Shown in pieces: positions 22,919 to 31,108 of a stretch of DNA of 64,000 bases. A program made the position numbers and the translations under genes. The DNA comes from Aeromicrobium terrae (lineage in GTDB: Bacteria > Actinomycetota > Actinomycetes > Propionibacteriales > Nocardioidaceae), in contig NZ_VDUX01000005.1 of assembly GCF_008039565.1 (NCBI RefSeq), positions 1 through 64,000 on the forward strand, read 5' to 3'. Below the pieces are notes generated by a model. The model had not been told where the DNA came from. It did no database searches and saw only the letters and a list, made by a program, of their open reading frames with translations. The first letter of the stretch is position 1, and each line of letters opens with the position of its first letter.

Positions 22919-24564
22919 CGCGGGATCCTCGAGTCGGCGAGGGCGACGGCGACCTCGGTGGGCGTGAGCCACCGCTGCGGGGCGAGCACCTTGGCCACCT
23001 GCGGGGCGAACGCCGGCGACGCGACGACGACGTCGGCGATCGGGCCGTCGGCCACCAGCTCGCCCTCGGCGATGACCAGCACCCGGTGCGCCACCTCGGC
23101 GACCAGCTCCACGTCGTGCGTCGCGAGCATGACGGCGTGACCCTCCGCCGCGAGGTCGCGCAGGATCTCGACGAGGCGGTGCTTGGCCGTGTAGTCGAGG
23201 CCGCGGGTGGGCTCGTCGAGCAGCAGCACCGGCGGCTTCGCGGCGAGCACGATGGCGAGCGCGAGCGTGAGCCGCTGACCCTCGGAGAGGTCGCGCGGGT
23301 GCGTCTCGGGATCGACGTCGGGGGAGAGCCGGTCGAACAGCTCGAGCGTCGTGCCCGGCTCGGCGGCCCCGTCCCTGGCGGGGGTGCCGGGCGGTGGGCG
23401 GCGAATGACTCTGTCGGCGGCGGCGCACTCGTCCGCTACGGTCGCGGCGTAGAGGAGGTCGCCCGGGGTCTGCGGCACGAGGCCGACGTGGTGGAGCAGC
23501 TGCGCCGGCTTGAGGGCACGCGGGTCGAGGCCGTCGACGATCACGGTGCCGCTGGTGACGCGCTTGGACCCGACCATCACGTTCAGGAGCGTCGACTTCC
23601 CGGCGCCGTTGCGTCCCATCAGCGCGACGATCTCGCCGCGGGCCAGCGTCGTGGAGACGCCCTGGAGGGCCGGGACCCGCGCGTACGACGCCGCCAGGTG
23701 CTCGACGCGCACGACCAGCTCGCCGGCCTCCGGGGTCCGGCTCGGCGGCTGGAGGTCGGCCAGGGCCGCGCGGAGGTCGCCGGCCTGGCGACGGGCGTCG
23801 CGGACCGAGAGCGGCAGCGGCTTCCAGCCGGCGACGCGGCCGAGCTCGACGACCGGCGGGGCCACCGGGGCGTCGGCGAGGACCTCGGCCGGCGACCCGG
23901 AGACGACACCCGTCCCGTTCACCAGGACGACGCGGTCGGCGTACTGCACGACGCGCTCGAGCCGGTGCTCGGCGAGGACGACGGTGAGCCCGAGGTCGTG
24001 CACCAGGCGCTGCAGCGTGGCCAGCACCTCCTCGGACGCGACGGGGTCGAGCGCCGACGTGGGCTCGTCGAGCACGAGGATCCGCGGGTGGGTGGTGAGC
24101 ACCGAGCCGATCGCGGCGCGCTGCTGCTCGCCGCCGGACAGCCCGGCCAGCGGTCGCTCCCGCAGGTGCGCGAGAGCCAGCAGGTCGAGCGTCTCCTCGA
24201 CCCGCTTGCGCATCACCGCTGGTGAGAGGCCCAGGGACTCCATGCCGTAGGCGAGCTCGTCCTCGACGGTGTCGGTGACGAACCCGGCCATCGGGTCCTG
24301 ACCCACATAGCCGACGACGTCGGCGAGGTCGCGTGGGCGGTGGTCGCGGGTGTCGCGCCCGTCGACGGTGACGCGGCCGGTGAGCGTGCCACCGGAGAAG
24401 TGCGGGACGAGCCCGTTGATCGCGCGCAGGAGGGTGGACTTGCCGGAGCCGGTGCGGCCGACGACGAGGGCCAGCTCGCCCTCGGCGATCGTGAGGTCGA
24501 CGCCGGTCAGGACCGGGGCGGGCGCGCCGTCGTACTGCACGCCGACCTTCTCGAACGTGATCAT
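22915..24564 (-). CDS. ECF transporter, two fused ABC ATPase domains
   Basis: 549 residues with two nucleotide-binding domains. The first has Walker A GRTGSGKST, signature LSGGEQQR and Walker B ILVLDEPTSALD. The second has GRNGAGKST, a degenerate signature LSEGQRLT and VLLLDEPTRGLD. They power the ECF S and T components. Around residues 385-400 an extra loop RRPPPGTPARDG is coded by a dispersed GC-rich repeat read antisense (23363-23392). The start at 24564 overlaps the T-component stop (ATGA) and the end overlaps the S gene. Confidence 0.92.
   Translation of the reverse strand: MITFEKVGVQYDGAPAPVLTGVDLTIAEGELALVVGRTGSGKSTLLRAINGLVPHFSGGTLTGRVTVDGRDTRDHRPRDLADVVGYVGQDPMAGFVTDTVEDELAYGMESLGLSPAVMRKRVEETLDLLALAHLRERPLAGLSGGEQQRAAIGSVLTTHPRILVLDEPTSALDPVASEEVLATLQRLVHDLGLTVVLAEHRLERVVQYADRVVLVNGTGVVSGSPAEVLADAPVAPPVVELGRVAGWKPLPLSVRDARRQAGDLRAALADLQPPSRTPEAGELVVRVEHLAASYARVPALQGVSTTLARGEIVALMGRNGAGKSTLLNVMVGSKRVTSGTVIVDGLDPRALKPAQLLHHVGLVPQTPGDLLYAATVADECAAADRVIRRPPPGTPARDGAAEPGTTLELFDRLSPDVDPETHPRDLSEGQRLTLALAIVLAAKPPVLLLDEPTRGLDYTAKHRLVEILRDLAAEGHAVMLATHDVELVAEVAHRVLVIAEGELVADGPIADVVVASPAFAPQVAKVLAPQRWLTPTEVAVALADSRIPR
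23377..23407 (+). repeat. GC-rich intragenic repeat, copy in the ECF ATPase gene
   Basis: Core GGCGGGGGTGCCGGGC (23377-23392) followed by GGTGGGCGGCGAATG on the plus strand, opposite to the gene. In the gene it codes the extra PPPGTPAR peptide in the second ATPase domain, between its Q-loop region and signature motif. Confidence 0.75.
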
Positions 24565-25691
24565 CCGACGACCTCCAGGGCGGGCTCGGCCGGATGGGAC
24601 TCGGCGACGAGGACGGGCTGCGGTGGCGCGAGCACCGCGGGCAGGGCAGCGACGAGGATGCCGAGGCAGGCCAGGGCCGGCACCGGAGGCGTCATGACGA
24701 CCGACGCGAGGTACAGCTGCTCCGGCGCGACGTCGACGTTCACGAACATCGCCACGGCGGGCACTACGCCGGACGCCACGACCAGCCACTCGGGGAGCGC
24801 CCAGGGGTCGGAGCGGTAGCGGCTGCGGCCGGACCGGCGGCCACCGAGGACGATGCCGGCGGCGGCCAGCACCGATCCGGCGCACAGCATCGGCAGCCCG
24901 AACCACGACGACGTGGTGCCGTCGAGCAGCCCGTAGACGCCGACGCAGACGCCGAGGAGGCCGCCGAACATCAGGCCGGTGGTGATGCGGCGCGACGTGC
25001 GCGTCGCGTCGAACGTGCGGCCGTAGCCGCGCGAGTCCATGGCGGCAGCGAGGTCGACCGAGTGCTCCAGCGCGCCCTCGAGCACGGGCATCGCGACGCG
25101 GCCGAGGCCGCGGGGACCGCGGGTGGAGCTCCCGCGGAGCCGGTGGGCAGCGCGGATGCGCTGGGCGTCGGTGACCAGCTGTGGCGCGACCGTGAGGGCG
25201 ATGACGCAGGCGACGCCCACCTCGTAGAGGGCGCCGGGCACGGAGCGGAGCAGACGGCGGGCGCTGCCCAGCGCGTTCGCCGCGCCGACGCAGCAGATGA
25301 TGACGGCGAACTGGAGTCCCTCGTACAGCGCGCGGAGCACCGCCTCGAGGGTGACGACGCCGCCGAGCTTCAGGCCGCTCCCGTCCGGCATCGGGGCCGA
25401 CGGCAGCGTGAACAGGATCGTCGGGCCCTGCGACCCGGTGGACAACAGGGCCTGGAACAGGATGCGCACCACCACGACGAGGATGGCCAGCTTGAGGAAC
25501 GCGCCGTAGGAGTGTGCCCACGGCGCGGTGCTCCGGCGTGCGGCGACGACGAAGCCGCCGACCGCGAGGATCAGCAGCAGCGGCACGGGGTTCTGGGTCC
25601 GGCTCGCCGCGGCGGACAGCCCGATGGCCCACAACCACCACGCCCCCGGGTGGAGTGCCCGGGGGTGGGTGATGCGGTGGTGCGGGTGCAT
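24561..25691 (-). CDS. ECF transporter transmembrane (T) component, CbiQ family
   Basis: 376 residues. About six membrane helices are split by a cytoplasmic coupling region with the two family signatures: the Ala-Arg-Gly type helices RLRGSSTRG (near 190) and AMDSRGYGR (near 220), where the T component contacts the ATPases. It forms the scaffold of the energy-coupling module. Overlaps the ATPase gene by four bases (ATGA) and lies 13 bp after the SCO2322-family gene. The C-terminal 30 residues are extra and Pro/Ala/Val-rich. Confidence 0.9.
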   Translation of the reverse strand: MHPHHRITHPRALHPGAWWLWAIGLSAAASRTQNPVPLLLILAVGGFVVAARRSTAPWAHSYGAFLKLAILVVVVRILFQALLSTGSQGPTILFTLPSAPMPDGSGLKLGGVVTLEAVLRALYEGLQFAVIICCVGAANALGSARRLLRSVPGALYEVGVACVIALTVAPQLVTDAQRIRAAHRLRGSSTRGPRGLGRVAMPVLEGALEHSVDLAAAMDSRGYGRTFDATRTSRRITTGLMFGGLLGVCVGVYGLLDGTTSSWFGLPMLCAGSVLAAAGIVLGGRRSGRSRYRSDPWALPEWLVVASGVVPAVAMFVNVDVAPEQLYLASVVMTPPVPALACLGILVAALPAVLAPPQPVLVAESHPAEPALEVVG

Positions 25692-25704
25692 CGGGCTGGT
25701 CCGC

Positions 25705-26397
25705 TCAGCCTTCGCGGTTGCGGCGGTACAGCGGGACGGCGAGGCCGCCGAGCACGATTACGGCAGCCGCGACGCCGATCAGCGTCCAGGGCGTGTCGGA
25801 GTCGTCGCTGTCGGCCGTGTCGCTCGACGGCAGGGCGAAGGTGACCGCCTGCTCGTCGGCCGGGATCGTGGCGTCCTTGACCGGCACGCCGCACCCCGAG
25901 GCCGGGAACCCGTCGAGGGCGCAGATCTGCTCCTTGTCGGTGCGCAGCTTGACCACCGACTCCAGGGCCTGGGTGCCCGTGGCCTTCGTCGGGACGACCG
26001 CGCACGCGGCCTCGGCCTTGGGGACGTCGGCGCCGTCGGCGTCGGCCTTCGTGCCGTAGTCGATCAGGATGGCGACGCGCTTGGTCGTGGCCGACTTCTT
26101 CTCGCCGGCGCAGGCCTTCGCGAACGTGACCTTGGTCAGGTCGGCGCGGGGGGCGATGCCCTGCGAGACGGTGGAGGTGCCGAACCGCCAGCCCTCGACG
26201 GCGCCGTCCTTCGGGACGAACTGGCCGGGGCCGGTCTGCGCGAAGACCATCTCGCCCTTCTCGAGGTGCGAGTAGTTCCAGTAGCGGTAGCCGTCCTCGG
26301 CGGCCGAGGGGCCGGCGGTGACGATCAGGGTGAGTCCCGCCAGCAGGAGTGCCAGCAGGGCGCCGACAGCGCGGCGACGGGGGGATGGACGATGCAT
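25705..26397 (-). CDS. SCO2322 family secreted/membrane-anchored protein
   Basis: 230 residues with a signal peptide (RRRAVGALLALLLAG, then cleavage near AxA at about 33), a beta-rich extracellular domain starting EDGYRYWNYSH, and a C-terminal membrane helix (about 203-222) followed by YRRNRE. This matches the uncharacterised SCO2322 family, regularly found beside actinobacterial ECF transporters. As the first gene of the operon behind the riboswitch it could help cobalamin reach the transporter at the cell surface. That role is inference. Confidence 0.82.
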   Translation of the reverse strand: MHRPSPRRRAVGALLALLLAGLTLIVTAGPSAAEDGYRYWNYSHLEKGEMVFAQTGPGQFVPKDGAVEGWRFGTSTVSQGIAPRADLTKVTFAKACAGEKKSATTKRVAILIDYGTKADADGADVPKAEAACAVVPTKATGTQALESVVKLRTDKEQICALDGFPASGCGVPVKDATIPADEQAVTFALPSSDTADSDDSDTPWTLIGVAAAVIVLGGLAVPLYRRNREG

Positions 26398-26499
26398 GTC
26401 CTGGACCTTTCGATGCGGCGATCCGAAAGACGGGGACCGGGCCGCGGGTCCTTGGAGGGAGCCTCGCCCGGCTCCGTCCCGTAGACCTCGACGGATTGA

Positions 26500-26615
26500 T
26501 GGAGCCGCTGTCTCTCCGCGGTGCTCCGGCTCGCCGTGCGGGTGGCACGGCCTACGGTTGCGGGTCAGCGCCGGACTTCGACCGGCTTCCCCGTGGTGAG
26601 GCAGGTGCCGACAAT
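26500..26615 (-). ncRNA. Cobalamin riboswitch upstream of the B12 uptake operon
   Basis: On the minus strand the sequence reads GCACCTGCCTCACCACGGG, then GAAGCCGGTCGAAGTCCGGC, then GCTGACCCGCAACCGTAGGC, the core B12-box pattern of cobalamin aptamers, and later GAGCCGGAGCACC. It lies 100 nt upstream of the SCO2322-family gene and should repress transporter, CobT and CobS production when B12 is plentiful. The edges are approximate. Confidence 0.9.
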
Positions 26616-26639
26616 CTAGCCCATCGGCGACGGGGCAGG

Positions 26640-27476
26640 TCAGGGGAGCCGCGTCGCCGTCGGGTTGGGGAAGGTGACCGCGCCGGCGTCGCCCACGGCG
26701 CGTGCCGCGGCGACCAGCGCCGACTCCAGCGTGATCGTCCGGGCCTGCATCTCCTCGCTGAAGCAGGCGGCGCTAACGCGATCGGTGGCGTCCTCGATCT
26801 GGGCCCGCGCGGCGCGGCCGTTGGCGGTGATGGTGCGCGACGCGTCGACCCAGTCGCGACGACGCAGCCGCTCGTACGCGTCGGCCCACTCCTCCTCGGT
26901 CCAGCCGCGGCTGACCCGCTGGTCGTCGCGCGTGCGGCCGTCGGCCTCGGCGAGCGCGTTGGCGGCGGCGCCGTCGAGCCCGGCCGCGGTGAGCAGCGCG
27001 ACGTGCGAGTCGCCGCGGTACTCCCGCAGGACGGTCGCGGCGTGCCACAGCCGTCCCAGGTCGTCGTCGGGTGCGGGCAGCGCGGCGTGGGCGGCGGCGA
27101 GCGGACGGCCGGCGTGGTCGAGGCCGGCGACGATCGACGTCAGCTCCTTGGCGAGACGCGGGACGTCCGTGTCGGCGAGCGGCCCGGCGAGGCAGTCGCG
27201 GGCGAGGTCCAGGCGGGTGGCGAGGATGGTCTCGCGGTCGGCCATCGCCCACGCGTCGGGCAGGGCGCGATGGATCCGCTCCGGAGCGAAGCCGTGGAAC
27301 GTCGCGATCACGAGCTCGGGTGACGGCGTGCCCAGCGCTGCCGAGCGGGACGCGACGTATCCCATCCAGAAGCCGCGCAGGCCGATCGCGTCGAAGCGGT
27401 CCTTCACGTCCGGGGCGAAGTAGACCACGTCGTGGAGGACCTCGATCGCCTGCCAGAACTCGCGCCGCACCGCCAT
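26640..27476 (-). CDS. SCO6745 family protein, 278 aa
   Basis: An alpha-helical soluble protein starting MAVRREFWQAIEVLHDVVYF, with a conserved DVKDRFDAIGLRGFWMGYVASR start near residue 24 and a second similar helical half. This matches the SCO6745-type family common in actinobacteria, whose function is not known to me; two halves of similar helix pattern recall winged-helix/MarR-like folds. The gene ends just before the uptake operon's riboswitch and is divergent from an MBL hydrolase gene 35 bp away. Confidence 0.75.
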   Translation of the reverse strand: MAVRREFWQAIEVLHDVVYFAPDVKDRFDAIGLRGFWMGYVASRSAALGTPSPELVIATFHGFAPERIHRALPDAWAMADRETILATRLDLARDCLAGPLADTDVPRLAKELTSIVAGLDHAGRPLAAAHAALPAPDDDLGRLWHAATVLREYRGDSHVALLTAAGLDGAAANALAEADGRTRDDQRVSRGWTEEEWADAYERLRRRDWVDASRTITANGRAARAQIEDATDRVSAACFSEEMQARTITLESALVAAARAVGDAGAVTFPNPTATRLP

Positions 27477-27511
27477 CGCCCCAGTCTGGCCGATCCGCGA
27501 GACTGACCGGC

Positions 27512-28420
27512 ATGCGCCTCAAGCTCGGCCGCCCTGACGTCGCCCGGTACGCCGACCGGTTCGACGTCCCGGCCGCGGACGGCGGCCTGTCCGTCACGTT
27601 CCTCGGGGTCGCGACGCTGCTCGTCGACGACGGGGCGTCGGCGATCCTCACCGACGGGTTCTTCAGTCGCCCGGGCCTGCTCGACGTCGCGCTGCGGCGG
27701 ATCGCTCCGCACGAGGAGCGCATCGACGCCTGCCTCGGCCGCGCCGGCATCACGTCGCTGGCCGCCGTGCTCCCGGTGCACACGCACTTCGACCACGCCC
27801 TCGACTCGGCCGTCGTCGCCGACCGCACCGGCGCCTCGCTGGTCGGCGGGGAGTCGGCGCGGCAGATCGGCGTGGGCCACGGGCTGGCCGACGAGCGGAT
27901 CGTCGTCGCGACGTCCGGCGAGTCGATGACGTTCGGCGCCTACGAGATCACGATGATCGAGTCGGCGCACTGCCCGCCCGACCGGTTCCCGGGGATCATC
28001 ACCGAGCCGGTCGTCCCGCCGGCCAAGGCCGCCGCCTACGCGTGCGGGGAGGCCTGGTCGATCCTGGTGCGCCACGCGTCGGGGCGCAGCCTGCTGGTCC
28101 AAGGCAGCGCCGGGTTCGTCGAGAAGGCGCTCGACGGGCGCCGGGCCGACGTCGTCTACCTCGGCGTCGGGCAGCTCGGCCTCCAGGACGACGCCTACCT
28201 CGAGGCGTACTGGCACGAGACGGTCCGGGCCGTCGGCGCTCGGTCCGTCGTGCTGATCCACTGGGACGACTTCTTCCGCCCGCTCGACCGCCCGCTCCGC
28301 GCCCTCCCGTACGCCGGCGACGACCTCGACCACACGATGCGCGTGCTGTCGAGGTTCGCCGCCGACGACGGGGTGGGGCTCAGCCTGCCGACGGTCTGGC
28401 AGGCCGAGAACCCCTGGTGA
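27512..28420 (+). CDS. MBL-fold metallo-hydrolase
   Basis: 302 residues. The zinc-binding HTHFDHALD (near residue 90) is the HxHxDH-type motif of metallo-beta-lactamase-fold hydrolases. Further metal-site candidates are His153 region (ESAHCPPDR) and the late LIHWDDF. The overall pattern resembles UlaG/RomA-like lactonase or nuclease relatives with unknown substrates. The ATG at 27512 is chosen because an upstream in-frame extension overlaps the divergent SCO6745 gene. It converges without a gap on the GDSL esterase gene. Confidence 0.82.
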   Translation: MRLKLGRPDVARYADRFDVPAADGGLSVTFLGVATLLVDDGASAILTDGFFSRPGLLDVALRRIAPHEERIDACLGRAGITSLAAVLPVHTHFDHALDSAVVADRTGASLVGGESARQIGVGHGLADERIVVATSGESMTFGAYEITMIESAHCPPDRFPGIITEPVVPPAKAAAYACGEAWSILVRHASGRSLLVQGSAGFVEKALDGRRADVVYLGVGQLGLQDDAYLEAYWHETVRAVGARSVVLIHWDDFFRPLDRPLRALPYAGDDLDHTMRVLSRFAADDGVGLSLPTVWQAENPW

Positions 28421-29626
28421 CTACTGCAGGGTCATCCTCGGCTCGCCGTTGAGCAGGCCGTTGGCCGTCCGGACGCAGGTGCCGCTGCGCGGGCTGCCGC
28501 CGTTGTACGCCTGGCGGACGCACGAGCGGGTGGCCAGCTGGCCCCAGTAGTTCGGGTGCAGAGACTCCTGGATGTAGTACGGGCTGCTGCCCGCCGTGGT
28601 GACCGTGCGGATCTGGTTCACCCACTCGGTGCGGTCGACCGCGCCGGCGGACTGCCAGTTGCTGATGCCGACCTCCTCGTAGAGGCCGACGCCGGACTCG
28701 CACAGCCGGCGACCGTTGAACGCGGAGGCCAGGTTCAGCGTCCGCGTGTTCGTGAGCCCCGAGAGGCTGATGGCGCCCACGACCGTGTTGTTGATCGTCG
28801 GCAGGGCGCTGCTGTTCGCCCAGTCGGCGTCGGCGTTCCAGAACCCGCAGCCGCCGGTGCTCTGGCGCGTGTAGCCGCTCTGGCTGTACCGGAAGCCCGA
28901 GCTGGTCGGGACGGGCGACGGGTAGTTCTGCACGAGCAGCGTCCACGCGTTGTCGGCGTAGCCGGCGTTGCGCATCGCGGTGCGGACGTTCTTGAACGCG
29001 TTGGAGATGCGCGTCTTCACCGCGCTCACGTTGGCCGAGGTGAAGTTGGCGGTGACGCTGCTGTCGTCCTTGCAGTAGTCCTTCCACCAGGACGGCGAGT
29101 AGAGGAAGTCGACGACGCACGACTGCACGATCGAGGCGAAGTTGAAGTCGTTGCCACCGATGGAGATCGTCACCATCTTCACGTTGTGCGTCGCGGCGAA
29201 GGTCTGCAGCATCAGCGCCTGGCCCTGGCGGTTCGTGCCGCCGTTGTAGAAGTCGATGCCAGGCTTGAAGTAGTCGCCGCCGGCGTCGGTGGCGGTCTCG
29301 GCGCCGGAGCAGGCCAGGTTGAGGCCGTTCACGCCGCCGCCGATGTAGATCTCGGCGCTCTTGCTGCGGTGGCAGCGCTCGATCGTCTCGCTGCTGCCGT
29401 TGTCGAAGTACGCCGTGCTGCCGAGCGCGTCGGCCCGGCTGGCGCTGCTGTTGGAGGAACCGGCCCATCGCCCGGCCTCGCCGGAGATGTAGGAGTCGCC
29501 GATCGAGACGACCCATGGAGAGCCGGCGCCGGGGCCGTCGGCCTGGGCGGGCGCGGTGGTGACAGCGAGGCCGGACACGAGGAGGCCGAGGACGATCAGC
29601 AGGGATCGAGCGCGGGTGAGCAGCAT
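28421..29626 (-). CDS. Secreted SGNH/GDSL esterase-lipase
   Basis: 401 residues with a signal peptide ending near AQA (about residue 29). Block I IGDSYISGE gives the catalytic Ser45, block III SIGGNDFNF gives the Gly/Asn oxyanion residues, and block V LHPNYWGQ near residue 355 gives the His. Several Cys suggest disulfides, as in Streptomyces scabies esterase-type extracellular SGNH hydrolases. It probably cleaves esters of lipids or carbohydrates outside the cell. It is preceded by an intergenic region with the terminator of the next gene upstream. Confidence 0.9.
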   Translation of the reverse strand: MLLTRARSLLIVLGLLVSGLAVTTAPAQADGPGAGSPWVVSIGDSYISGEAGRWAGSSNSSASRADALGSTAYFDNGSSETIERCHRSKSAEIYIGGGVNGLNLACSGAETATDAGGDYFKPGIDFYNGGTNRQGQALMLQTFAATHNVKMVTISIGGNDFNFASIVQSCVVDFLYSPSWWKDYCKDDSSVTANFTSANVSAVKTRISNAFKNVRTAMRNAGYADNAWTLLVQNYPSPVPTSSGFRYSQSGYTRQSTGGCGFWNADADWANSSALPTINNTVVGAISLSGLTNTRTLNLASAFNGRRLCESGVGLYEEVGISNWQSAGAVDRTEWVNQIRTVTTAGSSPYYIQESLHPNYWGQLATRSCVRQAYNGGSPRSGTCVRTANGLLNGEPRMTLQ

Positions 29627-29720
29627 GCGGGTGCCTTCCGGGTTGGGTGGCTCCCTCCAGCCGCTGTGGCCCGGGACGACCTTAGTGACTCAGGTCACAT
29701 CGGGGGAAGTACCGACGCAG

Positions 29721-29760
29721 GAAAAGAATCGGCGTGCGACCCGTCTCCGGGCCGCACGCC
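29721..29760 (-). terminator. Rho-independent terminator after the first LPXTG protein gene
   Basis: On the minus strand a GGCGTGCGGCCC / GGGTCGCACGCC stem-loop (29731-29760) is followed by GATTCTTTTC, a fair T-tract. It lies 24 bp past the stop of the gene at 29785. Confidence 0.75.
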
Positions 29761-29784
29761 GATCCGTGCGTTCTTCTGGCTGCG

Positions 29785-31029
29785 TCAGGCCTTGACCTCG
29801 ACGGGCTGCACCTTGCGGCGCGAGGCCACGGTGATCACCGCGATGCCGCCGACCAGCAGGCCGAGGCCGCTGGCGCCGATGGCGTTGAGGCCCCCGCTGG
29901 CGCCGGTGTCCGGCAGGACCGCGGCGTCGTCGGCCTCGTCCGTCGTCGGCTCGTCGCTGCCTCCGTCGTCCGGCGGCGGGAAGCACGCGTCGTCGTCGCG
30001 AACATCGATGTTCACGACCGCGCTGGTCGACAGCACGCTCGCGTCGACGTCGTCGCGGGTGACGGTGTAACCCACGGTTCCGTCGCACTCGGCCGTGACG
30101 GTCAGCTCGCCGGTCAGCGCGTCGATGACGGCGTTGAGGATGCCACCGGTGATCGCACCGAGCGTGTACTGCAGGAGTCCGTCCTCGGTGCCCTCGTCGT
30201 CGAGCGTCTCGTCGTTCGCCGCGAGGTCGAGCTGCACCTGCACTCCGGCCGGCACGACCGCATCGTCGTCGACGGCGCACGCGAGGTCGGAGCCCGCGCC
30301 GCCGATGAGAGTGTCGTTCTCGGTGTTCACCTGGCCGCCACCGAGACCGCAGAGCAGGTCGTTGCCGCCCTGGCCGTCGAGGTAGTCGTCACCGGTGCCG
30401 CCGTACAGCTGGTCGTTGCCGCCGATCACGCCGTCCAGACCGAGGAACGAGTCGGTGAAGCCGTCGCCGTAGATCGTGTCGTTGCCGGCGTCGCCGTAGA
30501 GGATGTCGTCACCGCCGTCGACGATCGCACCGAGGAAGCCTTCGGCCGCGCCGTCACCGAGGATCAGGTCGTCCCCGCCGTTGCCGTGGATCGTGTCGTC
30601 TCCGCCGAACACGGAGCCTCCGACAAGACCGCTGGCGAAGCCGTCGCCGGCGATCTCGTCATCGTCGTCGCCACCGTTGATGGTGTCGTCGCCGCCGTTC
30701 ACGACGCCGACCAGGTCTCCGTCGGCCTCGCCGTCGCCGAGGATCTCGTCCTCGCCGCTGCCACCGTCGATGACGTCGTCGTCGCCGTCGAGGATGACGA
30801 TCGGTCCACCCGATGCGCTGCCGTCTCCCGCGATCGAGTCGTCGCCGCCCTGGCCGTCGATGACGTCCGGCCCGGTCGTGCCGTCGAGGACGTTGGCGCC
30901 GTCGTCGCCGTTGATGTCGTCGGCGAACGATGCAGCGGCCGGCGCGAGGGTCAGTGCGGTGATGAGCGCGAGGGCGAAGCCGGCGCTCCTGAGTCTGCGT
31001 GATGGGTGCGAGCGGAGCGAAGAATGCAT
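29785..31029 (-). CDS. LPXTG-anchored Asp/Gly-repeat (RTX-like) surface protein 1
   Basis: 414 residues: signal peptide (ending near residue 36), then about 190 residues of short Asp/Gly/Asn-rich repeats of the GGDDTINGGDDDDEI type, recalling calcium-binding hemolysin-type nonapeptides. After a Cys-containing beta domain there is a sorting signal: LPDTG, a hydrophobic stretch and an Arg-Arg-Lys tail in the last 43 residues. It should be exported by Sec and attached to peptidoglycan by a sortase. Its neighbour at 31109 is a paralogue with the same layout. No sortase gene is in the window. Confidence 0.88.
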   Translation of the reverse strand: MHSSLRSHPSRRLRSAGFALALITALTLAPAAASFADDINGDDGANVLDGTTGPDVIDGQGGDDSIAGDGSASGGPIVILDGDDDVIDGGSGEDEILGDGEADGDLVGVVNGGDDTINGGDDDDEIAGDGFASGLVGGSVFGGDDTIHGNGGDDLILGDGAAEGFLGAIVDGGDDILYGDAGNDTIYGDGFTDSFLGLDGVIGGNDQLYGGTGDDYLDGQGGNDLLCGLGGGQVNTENDTLIGGAGSDLACAVDDDAVVPAGVQVQLDLAANDETLDDEGTEDGLLQYTLGAITGGILNAVIDALTGELTVTAECDGTVGYTVTRDDVDASVLSTSAVVNIDVRDDDACFPPPDDGGSDEPTTDEADDAAVLPDTGASGGLNAIGASGLGLLVGGIAVITVASRRKVQPVEVKA

Positions 31030-31108
31030 GGTTCCCCTTGAGTCCGAGATGGTGGTCCCATCGTTGCAGCGGCGAACGAGCGCCGCTGGAGAATTCGCCG
31101 AATCGTTG

